DNA from: Microbacterium sp. CFH 31415
GTDB lineage: Bacteria; Actinomycetota; Actinomycetes; Actinomycetales; Microbacteriaceae
Direction: 5' to 3'
NCBI RefSeq assembly: GCF_022538185.1
Contig: NZ_JAKYXC010000002.1
Location: 434,001-498,000, forward strand
Length of the DNA stretch: 64,000 bases
Shown: piece after piece, positions 27,512-36,936 of the stretch
Numbering within the stretch: position 1 is the first letter of the stretch
Layout: each line of letters begins with the position of its first letter
The notes under the pieces: model-generated
Databases searched by the model: none
What the model saw: the letters and a program-made list of their open reading frames with translations, nothing else
Told to the model about the DNA's origin: nothing
Made by a program: the position numbers and the translations under genes

Positions 27512-27595
27512 GGCGTCAAGCCGGTTTTCGTTGGTGTCTGCCACGCCGGCGGCGACTACGAGCTCGGGGAGCCAGGAATTCGCTGACTTGACGCC
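27512..27595. repeat. 84-base inverted-repeat structure upstream of RES-Xre
   Basis: GGCGTCAAG (27512-27520) and CTTGACGCC (27587-27595) are exact complements closing an 84-base segment. The size recalls a tRNA, but no T-loop or anticodon arm fits. Confidence 0.35.
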
Positions 27596-27609
27596 ATGCA
27601 CGGCGCGGG

Positions 27610-27801
27610 TCAGAACCCGCCCAGATAACCCGAGTTGGTGTGCGACGTCTGGCTGGCGCGCGCGGCGGGGTCGACGCGCTGCGTGGCAACCTCGGATGAC
27701 GTCATCGCACGCATCTGCTCGTGAGTGATCGGCTTGCCGAAGATCGCGTGACGCGTGCGCGTCCAGAATGGCTCTCGCTTCTTCGCGGAATCGGAGGTCA
27801 T
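27610..27801 (-). CDS. Small hypothetical protein
   Basis: 63 residues from MTSDSAKKREPFW; two alternative start codons lie a few residues upstream. It has a basic N-terminal half (PFWTRTRHAIFGKPITHEQMRAMTS) and a polar, Gly/Ser-rich tail (SHTNSGYLGGF). It resembles no domain I know. It lies upstream of, and in the same direction as, the RES-Xre pair but 160 bases away with a promoter between, so it is not part of that operon. Confidence 0.5.
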   Translation of the reverse strand: MTSDSAKKREPFWTRTRHAIFGKPITHEQMRAMTSSEVATQRVDPAARASQTSHTNSGYLGGF

Positions 27802-28216
27802 GGCGTCATCATTCCACACCAGGCTCGCCGACCACAGGCTGGGGCGAACAGGGTCCTCATCTGCTCATTTCGCGGGAGATCATCCGCCGCGGCCGCTGGG
27901 TCTGCGAGGCACCTCAGGTACGCGGACCTCATGCGCACGGTTAGCCTGGCCGCTGCTTTGCTCACGCGAGGTGCCGTATTCGAGCGCTCCGGGCGACCCC
28001 TGCGAGTCTGCGCGGCTGCACTGTGCATGACCAGATCTCACGTCACAGAGCTCGCTCCTGCGGCGCGGTCGCATCGGCGCGCTGCTCCGAGAGGAGCGGG
28101 AGGCGAGAGGCATCTCTCCTCGGGCCACCCGCCGACGCCGGACCGCGTGTGGGCCTCACTGCGCTTCGAGCGGCCGACGCGCGAGCGCCGGCGACTCGTG
28201 CCCGAGGATCCTGTCG
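27802..28216. other. 415-base stretch at the right edge of the island
   Basis: No intact gene. On the plus strand, near 28050-28130, one frame reads GRIGALLREEREARGISPRA, which resembles the first helices of an Xre-type helix-turn-helix. An adjacent frame then reads GLTALRAADA. This could be a frameshifted regulator remnant, but the match is weak. Confidence 0.35.
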
Positions 28217-30808
28217 CTAGTGCGTGCTGAAGCTGACGACCTTCGGCGGACGCACGACGGCACGCGTGATCTCCCGGCCCGCCAGCGAACGCACGACGCG
28301 CTCATCGGCGCGAGCGAGCCGCTCGAGCTCGGCGGCGTCGATCCGCGCGGGAACCTGCAGCGTCGCGCGCACCTTGCCGTCGATCTGCACGACCGAGGTC
28401 ACGGACTCCTCGACCAGCAGCGTCGGGTCTGCCGAGCGCCACGGGGCGAGCCCGACGAACCCGTCGTACCCGAGGATCTCCCACATCTCCTCCGCCGTGT
28501 GCGGCGCGAAGAGGTCGAGGATCATCGCAGTGACCTCGGCGGCCTCGCGCACCGCCGGGTCGGCGGGTCCGGCGCCGGTGTCGATCGCCTTGCGGGTCGC
28601 ATTGACCAGTTCCATCAGGCGGGCGACCACGACGTTGAACTTGTTGTGCTCGACGAGACCCGGGGCATCGGCGAGCAGGCGGTGGGTGACGCGGCGCAGC
28701 GCCGGGTCACCCTCGGCCCAGATCACGTCGGGGTCGCTCGTGACGTCCTTCGCCACGCGCCACGCGCGGGCGAGGAACTTCTGGGCGCCGGTCGTGGAGA
28801 CGTCCTCCCAGTTGATGTCGTCCTCGACCGGACCGGCGAATGCGATCGCGGTGCGCACCGCGTCGGCGCCGGGGTCGACCATGCTCGACGCGAACTCGAC
28901 CAGGTTCCCCTTGCTCTTCGACATCTTGGAGCCGCCGAGCAGCACCATGCCCTGGTTGATCAGGCTCGTGAAGGGCTCGGTGAAGTCGATCAGGCCCATG
29001 TCGTACAGGACCTTCGTGATGAAGCGCGCGTAGAGCAGGTGCAGGATCGCGTGCTCGACGCCGCCGATGTACGAGTCGACGGGCGCCCAGCGGTCGGCCT
29101 CGCGCGTCGGGAACGCCTGCGTCGGGTCGTTCGAGGCGAGGAAGCGCAGGAAGTACCACGAGCTGTCGACGAACGTGTCCATCGTGTCGGCGTCGCGCAG
29201 GGCGGGTTCGCCGGTCTCGGGGTCGACCGTCTGCATCCACTCTGACGCGCCGCCGAGCGGCGACGTGCCCTTGGGCGCCAGGTCGAGGCCGTGCGCGTCG
29301 GGCAGCTGCAGCGGCAGCTGGTCGTCGGGCACCGGCACGATGCGTCCGTCGGCGGTGTGGATCATGGGAATCGGCGTGCCCCAGAAGCGCTGACGCGAGA
29401 TGAGCCAGTCGCGCAGGCGGTACGACTTCGCCGCCCGGCCCACACCCGCTGCTTCGAGCTGCTCGATGATGCGGGCGATCGCGTTGCGCTTGGACAGGCC
29501 GTCGAGCGCGCCGGAGTTGATCATCCGGCCCTCGCCGGTAAGCGCGACGCCCGTCTTGGCAGGGTCGAGATCGTCGAGGGATGCCTCGTCCGCACCGGGA
29601 TCGATCGGAACGCCGTCATCGTCGAGCTCGATGACCGGGATCGCGCCGGTGATGGGCGCGGTCGTGTCGACGACCACCTTGACCGGGAGGTCGAAGGCGC
29701 GTGCGAAGTCGAGGTCGCGCTGGTCGTGGGCGGGCACGGCCATGACGGCGCCGTGACCGTAGTCGGCCAGCACGTAGTCGGCGGCCCAGATGGGCAGCCG
29801 CTCGCCGTTGACCGGGTTGATCGCGTAGCGGTCGAGGAACACGCCGGTCTTCGGACGGTCGGTGCTCTGGCGCTCGATGTCGGTCTCGCGCTGGACCCGC
29901 TCCAGGTAATCCTGGAAGCGCACGCGCACCTCAGGCGACGCGCCCGCCGCCAGCTCGGCGGCGAGGTCGCTGTCGGGTGCGACGACGAAGAACGTGGCGC
30001 CGTGCAGCGTGTCGGGCCGCGTCGAGAAGACGGTGACGCGTTCGTCGCGGCCCTCGATCTCGAACTCGATGTCAGCACCGATCGAACGGCCGATCCAGTT
30101 CCGCTGCATGCGGATGACCTTCTGCGGCCAGAACCCCTCGAGCTGGTTGAGGTCGTCGAGCAGGCGGTCGGCGTAATCGGTGATCTTGAAGTACCACTGC
30201 GTGAGCTTCTTCTTGATGACCTCGTAGCCGCAGCGCTCGCAGTGGCCGTCGATGACCTGCTCGTTGGCCAGCACGGTCTGGTCGTTGGGGCACCAGTTGA
30301 CCGGGCTCTCCTTGCGGTAGGCCAGGCCGCGCTCGTACAGGCGCTGGAACAGCCACTGGTTCCAGCGGTAGTACTCGGGGTCGCTGGTGTGCAGGATGCG
30401 CGACCAGTCGTACGACGAGCCGTACTCGCGGAAGCTCTTCTTGTGCTGCTCGATGTTGGCGTAGGTCCACTCGCGCGGGTCTGCACCGCGCTGGATCGCC
30501 GCGTTCTCGGCCGGGAGGCCGAACGAGTCCCACCCGATCGGGTTCAGGACGTTGTAGCCGCGGTGGCGCCAGAAGCGCGCGACGACGTCGACGTAGGCAT
30601 AATTCTCGGCGTGGCCCATGTGCAGGTCGCCCGACGGGTAGGGGAACATCCCGAGCACGTACTTGCGCGGGCGCGTGTCGTCGTCACCGCCCGCGCGGAA
30701 CGGGTCGGCCTCCGCCCAGCGCTGCTGCCACTTCTGCTGGATGGCGTACGCGTCGTAGCCGCCGCCCTCGGAGGGCGCGGTGGTGTCGGGCGGGAGGGTC
30801 TGTGACAC
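28217..30808 (-). CDS. leuS: Leucyl-tRNA synthetase
   Basis: 863 residues, class I aminoacyl-tRNA synthetase. The HIGH-type motif is HMGH in [15 protein letters not shown] (about residues 55-69). The CP1 editing domain includes [16 protein letters not shown], and the KMSKS loop is KMSKSKGN near residue 632. It charges tRNA-Leu. In related genomes leuS is close to comEA; here its 3' end borders the accessory island. The 71-base gap to pabB contains no clear promoter. Confidence 0.98.
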   Translation of the reverse strand: MSQTLPPDTTAPSEGGGYDAYAIQQKWQQRWAEADPFRAGGDDDTRPRKYVLGMFPYPSGDLHMGHAENYAYVDVVARFWRHRGYNVLNPIGWDSFGLPAENAAIQRGADPREWTYANIEQHKKSFREYGSSYDWSRILHTSDPEYYRWNQWLFQRLYERGLAYRKESPVNWCPNDQTVLANEQVIDGHCERCGYEVIKKKLTQWYFKITDYADRLLDDLNQLEGFWPQKVIRMQRNWIGRSIGADIEFEIEGRDERVTVFSTRPDTLHGATFFVVAPDSDLAAELAAGASPEVRVRFQDYLERVQRETDIERQSTDRPKTGVFLDRYAINPVNGERLPIWAADYVLADYGHGAVMAVPAHDQRDLDFARAFDLPVKVVVDTTAPITGAIPVIELDDDGVPIDPGADEASLDDLDPAKTGVALTGEGRMINSGALDGLSKRNAIARIIEQLEAAGVGRAAKSYRLRDWLISRQRFWGTPIPMIHTADGRIVPVPDDQLPLQLPDAHGLDLAPKGTSPLGGASEWMQTVDPETGEPALRDADTMDTFVDSSWYFLRFLASNDPTQAFPTREADRWAPVDSYIGGVEHAILHLLYARFITKVLYDMGLIDFTEPFTSLINQGMVLLGGSKMSKSKGNLVEFASSMVDPGADAVRTAIAFAGPVEDDINWEDVSTTGAQKFLARAWRVAKDVTSDPDVIWAEGDPALRRVTHRLLADAPGLVEHNKFNVVVARLMELVNATRKAIDTGAGPADPAVREAAEVTAMILDLFAPHTAEEMWEILGYDGFVGLAPWRSADPTLLVEESVTSVVQIDGKVRATLQVPARIDAAELERLARADERVVRSLAGREITRAVVRPPKVVSFSTH

Positions 30809-30879
30809 GAGGGAACCAATCGAACGGATGCCGGAGACGCGCGCGCAGCGCGAAACTCCAGGTTACCGGAACGGCGCCC

Positions 30880-32184
30880 TCACCAGCCGGGCGGCAGGGA
30901 GGCGCCGAGGGCGGCGAGCGGCCCCCTCGCCTTGATCCCCACCTCGGCGACCTCGGCCGCGGCATCCGATCGCCATGTGATCCCTCCGCCGGCGCCGATG
31001 TACGCGCCGCCGTCGTGCACGACGATCGAGCGGATCACCATCGCGAGATCCAGCGCGCCGTTGGTCCCCACCCAGCCGAAGCACCCCGCGAAGACACCGC
31101 GAGGACCGTTCTCCAAGCGGTGCAGGATCGTCATCGCCGAGAGCTTCGGCGCCCCGGTCATGCTGCCGGCGGGGAACGCGGCATCCAGCAGCCCGCCGAC
31201 CGTGACGCCCGGCGTCAGCGCTCCCGAGACGGTGCTGACGAGCTGGTGCACGTGCGGGTACGACTCGACCTGAAGGAGGCCGTCGACGCCCACCGAGCCC
31301 GCGGCGCACACCCGTGAGAGGTCGTTGCGCATGAGGTCGACGATCATGACGTTCTCGGCGCGCTCCTTCACGTCGGTGCGCAGGTCGTCGGCCAGCGCGG
31401 CGTCGGTCGCCGGATCGTCGCTGCGCGGCCGCGTCCCCTTGATCGGGCGCGTGCGGACGATGCCGTCCTCGACCTCGAGGAACCGCTCCGGGCTGGCGCT
31501 CGCGAGGGCGACTGCGCCGGACCGCACCAGTCCGCCGTGGTGAGCGGGTGTCGCCGCCCGCAGGCGCAGGTAGGTCTCGAGCGGGTCGACCATCGCGTCG
31601 ACGTCGAAGCGCGTCGTGAGGCACAGCTGATAGGCGTCGCCCTCGCGGATCGCGTCGCGGCAGCGCCCGATCAGCCCGGCGTACTCCGCGGCGCTGTGCC
31701 GGGAGCGGGCCGTCGCCGCCATCGGCGCAGGAGCCGGGACGGGCGGCGTGGTGTTCAGCTGCGTGACCACCGCGGCAAGGGCGTCCGCCTCGGCGCCCTG
31801 CGCCACGGCCCACACGCGCCGGGTCGCGTGGTCGAACGCGAGGAACCGCTCGACCCTGAGCCACTGCTGCCGCGGCATCCCGTCGTCGAATCGCGCCGGG
31901 GCGCCGGCGCGCTCGGCGGCGTCGTCGTAGCCGAGCCAGCCGACCCAGCCACCGCGGAACCGGCCCGCGTCCCACGGCTCGGTGGCCGACGTCGCGCACG
32001 GCACCGCCCGAACAGCCGAGGGGTCGGGCTCGGGCACGCCCGCACCGACCCAGCTCCAGCCGTCGGAGACGTCCGGGCCGGCATCGAGCCAGAAGGCGTG
32101 CGCGTCGCGGGAGTGGAGGCCCGAGAAGACCGATGCCGGATCCACCCAGTCCTGCAGCTCGACCGCAACGAGGGAGTCCGACAT
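30880..32184 (-). CDS. pabB: Aminodeoxychorismate synthase component I (PabB-type chorismate-binding enzyme)
   Basis: 434 residues. The C-terminal chorismate-binding domain has TRPIKGTRPR, ENVMIVDLMRNDLSR and FPAGSMTGAPKLSAM. The PIKG motif, with its lysine, marks aminodeoxychorismate synthase rather than anthranilate synthase, so I prefer PabB. The N-terminal domain is shortened but present. It makes 4-amino-4-deoxychorismate for folate synthesis with a glutaminase partner that is not in the window. A TAGCCT hexamer lies 6 bases before the ATG. Confidence 0.9.
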   Translation of the reverse strand: MSDSLVAVELQDWVDPASVFSGLHSRDAHAFWLDAGPDVSDGWSWVGAGVPEPDPSAVRAVPCATSATEPWDAGRFRGGWVGWLGYDDAAERAGAPARFDDGMPRQQWLRVERFLAFDHATRRVWAVAQGAEADALAAVVTQLNTTPPVPAPAPMAATARSRHSAAEYAGLIGRCRDAIREGDAYQLCLTTRFDVDAMVDPLETYLRLRAATPAHHGGLVRSGAVALASASPERFLEVEDGIVRTRPIKGTRPRSDDPATDAALADDLRTDVKERAENVMIVDLMRNDLSRVCAAGSVGVDGLLQVESYPHVHQLVSTVSGALTPGVTVGGLLDAAFPAGSMTGAPKLSAMTILHRLENGPRGVFAGCFGWVGTNGALDLAMVIRSIVVHDGGAYIGAGGGITWRSDAAAEVAEVGIKARGPLAALGASLPPGW

Positions 32185-32190
32185 GTTCCC

Positions 32191-32196
32191 AGGCTA
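32191..32196 (-). promoter_or_regulatory. -10 hexamer, leaderless start of pabB
   Basis: TAGCCT on the minus strand ends 6 bases before the ATG at 32184. Confidence 0.6.
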
Positions 32197-32214
32197 GAGG
32201 GCGGGTCGTGGTCC

Positions 32215-32220
32215 TAGGCT
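32215..32220 (+). promoter_or_regulatory. -10 hexamer, leaderless start of DedA gene
   Basis: TAGGCT ends 6 bases before the GTG at 32227; it is divergent from the pabB hexamer 18 bases away. Confidence 0.6.
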
Positions 32221-32226
32221 CGTGGG

Positions 32227-32913
32227 GTGAACGAGTTCCTGTCGTGGCTGCTCGACGCGGTGCAGAGCGTCGATCCGGTTCTCAGGACGGTGCTGGCAGG
32301 CCTCGCGATCATGCTCGAGACGAGCGTGCTGATCGGACTCGTCGTCCCTGGCGACACGATCGTCATCGTCGCGGCGACGGCGGTCGCCTCGCCCCTCGAA
32401 GGCGTGCTGCTCGGCGTCGCCGTCGTGGTCGGCGCCCTCATCGGCGAGAGCATCGGCTTCTGGCTCGGCCGCTTCCTCGGCCCGAAGATCGAGCACTCCT
32501 GGCTCGGGCGCAAGATCGGCCACGAGAACTGGGCGAGGTCGGAGCGGTACCTGCTGCGCCGCGGTGGTCCCGCCATCTTCATCTCTCGCTTCCTGCCGGT
32601 GCTCCACTCGCTCGTGCCGCTCACCGTCGGCATGAGCGGCTACCCGTACCGCCGGTTCCTCGCCTGGACGCTGCCGGCGTGCGTGATCTGGGCCGGGCTG
32701 TACATCTCGGTCGCCTCGGTGGCCGCGGGCACGTACCGCCAGCTCGCGGATCGGCTGCACTACGCGGGCTACATCTTCGTCGGCGTCATCGTGCTGTTCC
32801 TGGTGCTCATCTACCTCAGCAAGAAGGTCATCGAGCGGATCGAGCGCAAGCACCTCGACCACGGTCACTCCCCCGCCCGTGCAGGTCGTGTGGAGGAGGA
32901 CGTGGAAGACTGA
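32227..32913 (+). CDS. DedA family membrane protein
   Basis: 228 residues, DedA/SNARE-associated fold. Features are the early re-entrant region (ETSVLIGLVVPGDTIVI), the GESIGFWLGRFLGPK motif and the signature FISRFLPVLHSLVPLTVGMSGYP-like stretch (residues 118-139), followed by C-terminal helices. DedA proteins are undecaprenyl-phosphate or phospholipid flippases. It is followed 5 bases later by the App1 phosphatase gene, and the two likely share a transcript. Confidence 0.95.
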   Translation: MNEFLSWLLDAVQSVDPVLRTVLAGLAIMLETSVLIGLVVPGDTIVIVAATAVASPLEGVLLGVAVVVGALIGESIGFWLGRFLGPKIEHSWLGRKIGHENWARSERYLLRRGGPAIFISRFLPVLHSLVPLTVGMSGYPYRRFLAWTLPACVIWAGLYISVASVAAGTYRQLADRLHYAGYIFVGVIVLFLVLIYLSKKVIERIERKHLDHGHSPARAGRVEEDVED

Positions 32914-32917
32914 GGGG

Positions 32918-33952
32918 ATGCCCGAGAAAGCGACGACCCCTCGCACCAAGGTGCTGTGGCTCGCACGGCTCGAGTACCGCTTCCACTCCTGGCGTGAGCG
33001 GCGCGCCCGGCGCCGCGGCCAGGCTCCGACCGTGACACCCTTCCCCGGATACGCCGGAACCGAGTGGGTGCGCGTGCTCGGCAGGGTTATGATCGTGCCG
33101 CCGGTCAAGAAGACCGAGTCCGGCGAGTACGCGAGCGTGCGCGGCTGGCGCAGCTTCGTGGCCGTGCCGATCGGCTATGCGCAGGTGACCGTCACGATCG
33201 CCGGCGTGCGCCATGACGTGGTCGCCGATCGCGGCGGTGTCATCGACGTCCGGCTCCCCGCGACGCTCGAAGCCGGCTGGCAGACCTTCACGATGTCGGT
33301 CGAGGACGGCGAGCCCGTCGAGACCCGCGTGTTCGTCGTCGGACCGGACGTGACGTTCGGCGTCGTGTCGGACGTGGACGACACCGTCATGGTCACGGCG
33401 CTCCCCCGCCCGCTGCTCGCCGCCTGGAACTCGTTCGTCGTCGACGAGCACGCACGCCAGCCGGTGCCCGGCATGGCGGTCCTGATGGAGCGCGTGGTGC
33501 GCGAGCATCCCGGCGCTCCGGTCATCTACCTGTCGACGGGCGCGTGGAACATCGCGCCGACGCTCATGCGCTTCCTCACGCGTCACCTCTTCCCTCCCGG
33601 CGCGCTGCTGCTGACCGACTGGGGACCCACGCACGACCGCTGGTTCCGCAGCGGTCAGGCCCACAAGCTCTCGAACCTCCGCCGTCTGGCCGAGGAGTTC
33701 CCTCACGTGCGTTGGCTGCTGATCGGCGACGACGGCCAGCACGACGACGAGCTGTACACGACCTTCACCGCCGAGCATCCGCAGAACGTCGTCGGCGTGG
33801 CGATCCGTCGCCTGTCCCCCGCCGAGGCGGTGCTCGCGGGCGGCCGCACGGCGGTCAACGACCACTCGGCCGCCGCGGTGCCGTGGGTGACCGACTCCGA
33901 CGGCGCCGGGCTGCTGGAGCGGCTCGAAGCGGCCGGCGTCGTCCCGCACTGA
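32918..33952 (+). CDS. App1-type phosphatase domain protein (DUF2183)
   Basis: 344 residues. The DXDXT motif VSDVDDTVMVT near residue 151 and the closing LIGDDGQHDDELY are diagnostic of the DUF2183/App1 HAD-like phosphatase domain; yeast App1 is a phosphatidate phosphatase. The N-terminal half has beta-rich sequence. The ATG at 32918 has a GAGGGG ribosome site; an upstream frame extension into dedA is rejected. The link to the lipid flippase-like DedA gene suggests a membrane-lipid role. Confidence 0.88.
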   Translation: MPEKATTPRTKVLWLARLEYRFHSWRERRARRRGQAPTVTPFPGYAGTEWVRVLGRVMIVPPVKKTESGEYASVRGWRSFVAVPIGYAQVTVTIAGVRHDVVADRGGVIDVRLPATLEAGWQTFTMSVEDGEPVETRVFVVGPDVTFGVVSDVDDTVMVTALPRPLLAAWNSFVVDEHARQPVPGMAVLMERVVREHPGAPVIYLSTGAWNIAPTLMRFLTRHLFPPGALLLTDWGPTHDRWFRSGQAHKLSNLRRLAEEFPHVRWLLIGDDGQHDDELYTTFTAEHPQNVVGVAIRRLSPAEAVLAGGRTAVNDHSAAAVPWVTDSDGAGLLERLEAAGVVPH

Positions 33953-33979
33953 GCCCGCTCCGACGTCGGACCCCGCGCG

Positions 33980-33985
33980 TAGGCT
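33980..33985 (+). promoter_or_regulatory. -10 hexamer, leaderless start of HMCES gene
   Basis: TAGGCT ends 6 bases before the ATG at 33992. Confidence 0.6.
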
Positions 33986-33991
33986 GACGGC

Positions 33992-34705
33992 ATGTGCGGA
34001 CGCTTCGTGGTGGCCAGTGCCGGTTCCGACCTCGTCGGCGTGCTGCGCGTCGACGTCGAGGGCGACGACCTGCCCGCGCCGTCGTACAACGTCGCGCCGA
34101 CCGCCCAGGTGGCGATCGTGCTCGATTCGCTGAAGGAGGAGCTGCCCACGCGACGGCTCGAGAGCGCGCGCTGGGGCCTCGTGCCGGGGTGGGCGAAGGA
34201 TCCCAAGATCGGCGCGCGGGCCTTCAATGCACGGTCCGAAGAGCTCGAGACCAAGCCGATGTTCCGCAGCGCCCTCGAGAAGCGGCGCGCCGTGGTGCCG
34301 ACCTCGGGCTACTACGAGTGGAAGACCGAAGACGGCGTGAAGACGCCGCACTACATCCACCCCGCCGACGGTTCGCCTCTGTTCATGGCCGGTCTCTACG
34401 AGTGGTGGCGCGACAAGGCGAAGGCCGACGACGATCCCTCCCGCTGGCTGCTGAGCTTCACGATCCTCACGCGCGACTCGATCGGACGCCTGGGGTCCAT
34501 CCACGACCGCATGCCGCTCTTCCTCGACGCCGACCACGCCGATGCGTGGCTCGATCCGACGACCGACAACGTGCGTGACGTGCTCGACGCCGCCATCGAC
34601 GCTGCGCCGGCCCTGGCCGAGACGCTCGACGACCACGTCGTGTCGAAGGCCGTGGGCAACGTGCGCAACAACTCCCCCGAGCTGATCGAGCCCGTCGCCG
34701 ACTGA
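33992..34705 (+). CDS. SOS-response-associated peptidase, HMCES/YedK family
   Basis: 237 residues starting MCGRF; Cys2 becomes N-terminal after methionine removal and forms the covalent crosslink to abasic sites in single-stranded DNA. Other family residues are visible: the asparagine in SYNVAPT, the glutamate in GYYEWK, and the histidine in IHDRMPLFL. The protein shields abasic sites and self-releases. It is transcribed alone, leaderless. No SOS box was recognised in front of it. Confidence 0.95.
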   Translation: MCGRFVVASAGSDLVGVLRVDVEGDDLPAPSYNVAPTAQVAIVLDSLKEELPTRRLESARWGLVPGWAKDPKIGARAFNARSEELETKPMFRSALEKRRAVVPTSGYYEWKTEDGVKTPHYIHPADGSPLFMAGLYEWWRDKAKADDDPSRWLLSFTILTRDSIGRLGSIHDRMPLFLDADHADAWLDPTTDNVRDVLDAAIDAAPALAETLDDHVVSKAVGNVRNNSPELIEPVAD

Positions 34706-34759
34706 GCCGGATCGTCCGCGCCGTGATCGACTCCCGGCGGATGCCCTGGTGGTCCTGCG

Positions 34760-34765
34760 TATCCT
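34760..34765 (+). promoter_or_regulatory. -10 hexamer, leaderless start of gene at 34772
   Basis: TATCCT ends 6 bases before the GTG at 34772. Confidence 0.6.
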
Positions 34766-34771
34766 CGAACG

Positions 34772-35656
34772 GTGCCGATCGCCCCGCCCCAGCGCCCCGT
34801 GCTCCGCGCGGCGGACTGGCGCGCACGTGAGGCCGCTCACATCGCGCGAGCCGACGAGCTGACGGCGGCGCACCGGCGACGAGCGGCGCGCGGTGAGAAG
34901 CATCCCGTCGACGACTTCCTCTTCACGTACTACTCGTACAAGCCGTCGCTGCTGCGGCGCTGGCACCCGGGCGCGGGCATCGAGCTCGCCGGCGCCGCCG
35001 GCACCGAGCGGGCAGGCTGGCGCTGGTACACGTCCGGCGAAACCCCGGGATCGGTGGCCCTCGACACGGCCCGTCTGCGCACCGAGCGCGGCGCGCTCAT
35101 CGCGAACATCGGTCGCATCCTGCGCTCCACCGCCGGACGAGCCGGCAGCTTCGGATGCTTCGGACTGCACGAATGGGCGATGGTCTACCGTGAGCGCGAC
35201 CACCGCCACGAGGTGCCGCTGCGTCTCGGACAGGAGGCGACGGACGCCGTCGTCGAGGCCCACGACCTGAGGTGCACGCACTTCGACGCGTTCCGCTTCT
35301 TCACTCCGGAGGCCGTCCGCCTCAACCGCGACGAGCCGACGCGCGAGCGCCAGGCCGACCTCGAGCAGCCCGGATGCCTCCACGCGGGCATGGACCTCTA
35401 CAAGTGGGCGGTCAAGCTCGGGCCGCTCGTTCCGGGCGACCTCCTGCTCGACGCCTTCGCCCTGGCCCGCGAGATCCGCACGCTCGACATGCAGGCCTCG
35501 CCGTACGATCTCGCCGACTGGGGCTACGCGCCCGTGCGGATCGAGACGGTCGAGGGCAAGGCGGAGTACGTGCGCGCCCAGCGCGGCTTCGCCGAGCGCG
35601 GCCAGGTGCTGCGCGAACGACTTCTCGACACCGTCGACGCCGTCGACGTCCCCTGA
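34772..35656 (+). CDS. Putative 3-methyladenine DNA glycosylase (actinobacterial family)
   Basis: 294 residues. The sequence belongs to a conserved actinobacterial family usually named 3-methyladenine DNA glycosylase. Recognisable blocks are DDFLFTYYSYKP, GCFGLHEWAMVYR and PGCLHAGMDLYKWAVKLGP. I see no classical AlkA or Tag helix-hairpin-helix, so the name rests on family habit and the activity is unproven. It begins with GTG after a leaderless-type hexamer. It ends one base before the GH3 gene on the opposite strand, leaving no room for a terminator. Confidence 0.7.
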   Translation: MPIAPPQRPVLRAADWRAREAAHIARADELTAAHRRRAARGEKHPVDDFLFTYYSYKPSLLRRWHPGAGIELAGAAGTERAGWRWYTSGETPGSVALDTARLRTERGALIANIGRILRSTAGRAGSFGCFGLHEWAMVYRERDHRHEVPLRLGQEATDAVVEAHDLRCTHFDAFRFFTPEAVRLNRDEPTRERQADLEQPGCLHAGMDLYKWAVKLGPLVPGDLLLDAFALAREIRTLDMQASPYDLADWGYAPVRIETVEGKAEYVRAQRGFAERGQVLRERLLDTVDAVDVP

Positions 35657-35657
35657 G

Positions 35658-36881
35658 TCAGCCGACCGGCCGGCAGTCGCCGCAGGGCAGCAGTCCGCGG
35701 CCGTCCGCCGCGAGCTGCAGTCGCAGCTGCGCCACCCGCGTCGCCGCCTCGCGCAGGCGTTCGGGCGGGAGCGTCCCCGCGTCGACCGCCGCGACGATGC
35801 CGTCGACGATGCGCGGTGCACTGTCGGCCGACGTGAACATCACCGACAGCAGCAGGTCGTTCCCGGCGGCCAGTGCCGCCACCGCGTTGGCGACGGGGTC
35901 TGAGTAGGACGGGATCCCGGATGCCTCGAGCATGCCGAGATCGTCGGTGACCGCCACCCCGTCGAAGCCGAGTTCCTCGCGCGCGATGCGGTGCCACTCG
36001 GCCGAGAGGGTCGCCGGTCGCGCATCCACCGCCGTGTACGCGAGGTGGCCGAACATCAGCAGCGGCGCCCCGGCGTCGATCCCGGACCGGAAGGGCTGCG
36101 CCGGACCGCTGAGCCACTGGTCCTTGCTCATGTCCGTGGACGGGATGCCGCGGTGCGAGTCGCCGGGGGCGGCCCCGTGGCCCGGGAAGTGCTTGAGCGT
36201 CGACAGCGCCGCACTGCTCTCGCCTCTCACGGCGGCGGCGACCCGGTCGGCCGATGCCGCAGGGGTCGTGCCGAGCGCGCGGCGGAAGATGAACGACGAG
36301 GGATCGTCGGTCTCGTCGGCCACGATCCCGAAGTTCACGCCGATCCCGGCACGCCCGACCAGCGCGGCCCGGCCGGCGAACGCGATCTCGGCTGCGGCCG
36401 GTGCCTCGTTCTTGAGGTCGACCGAGGAGCGGAAGTCGTCCCACGGCAGTCGCGAGACGTCGCCGCCCTCCTGGTCGATCGCGAGCACCGGCGGGAAGGC
36501 GGCATCCGTCGTCAGAGCGGCCGTCACGGCGCGGAGCGTCGCCTCGTCGCCGGGGACGTTGGCCCCCATCAGGATGAAGCCGCCGATCCCGGTCGTCTGC
36601 ATGTAGGCCTTCAGCGCCCCGGGGTCGGTCGTCGGGATGTGTCCCATCACCACCGAGGCGGCCTGCTCGCGCGTCGACATCGCCTCTACCCGCCGCGCGG
36701 CGGCGGCGGCGAGGTCGTCCGCGGGCGCAGGTTCGACCACGACGGATCCCGTCGCCGACGGCGTCGCCGCCGTCGCAGACGGGGTGGCCGCGTCATCCGC
36801 CCACGATCCGCTCGCGGTGCCGAGCACGAGCACCGCGACGATCGCTGTGCCGGCGCCGGCCGCGCGATGACGTGCTCTCAC
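35658..36881 (-). CDS. Glycoside hydrolase family 3 protein (beta-N-acetylhexosaminidase-like), secreted
   Basis: 407 residues. A signal peptide occupies residues 1-28 (hydrophobic AIVAVLVLGTASGSWA). The GH3 N-terminal barrel shows AIDQEGGDVSRLPW, TLKHFPGHG, a DSHRG.P histidine loop and VTDDLGMLEASG, the NagZ-like catalytic set. Such enzymes release N-acetylglucosamine from wall fragments; export suggests wall turnover outside the cell. A stretch of Ala, Thr, Ser and Asp follows the signal. The start is GTG with TAGGCT 7 bases upstream. Confidence 0.9.
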   Translation of the reverse strand: MRARHRAAGAGTAIVAVLVLGTASGSWADDAATPSATAATPSATGSVVVEPAPADDLAAAAARRVEAMSTREQAASVVMGHIPTTDPGALKAYMQTTGIGGFILMGANVPGDEATLRAVTAALTTDAAFPPVLAIDQEGGDVSRLPWDDFRSSVDLKNEAPAAAEIAFAGRAALVGRAGIGVNFGIVADETDDPSSFIFRRALGTTPAASADRVAAAVRGESSAALSTLKHFPGHGAAPGDSHRGIPSTDMSKDQWLSGPAQPFRSGIDAGAPLLMFGHLAYTAVDARPATLSAEWHRIAREELGFDGVAVTDDLGMLEASGIPSYSDPVANAVAALAAGNDLLLSVMFTSADSAPRIVDGIVAAVDAGTLPPERLREAATRVAQLRLQLAADGRGLLPCGDCRPVG

Positions 36882-36888
36882 GGGGGTC

Positions 36889-36894
36889 AGCCTA
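36889..36894 (-). promoter_or_regulatory. -10 hexamer, leaderless start of GH3 gene
   Basis: TAGGCT on the minus strand ends 7 bases before the GTG at 36881. Confidence 0.55.
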
Positions 36895-36936
36895 GGCGCG
36901 CGGCGGACTGCGCGCGGAGCGGATGCGGAGCGACGA

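Noticed and set aside
27512..27595. tRNA gene
   Set aside because: Only the acceptor-like ends pair; no TTC T-loop, anticodon arm or proper D arm could be fitted.
14845..28216. Attachment-site direct repeats flanking the island
   Set aside because: I compared the two edges and found no shared direct repeat; there is also no integrase gene.
32828..35821. 997-codon minus-strand frame
   Set aside because: Antisense to the App1, HMCES and glycosylase genes; the sequence is low-complexity Arg/His/Gly.
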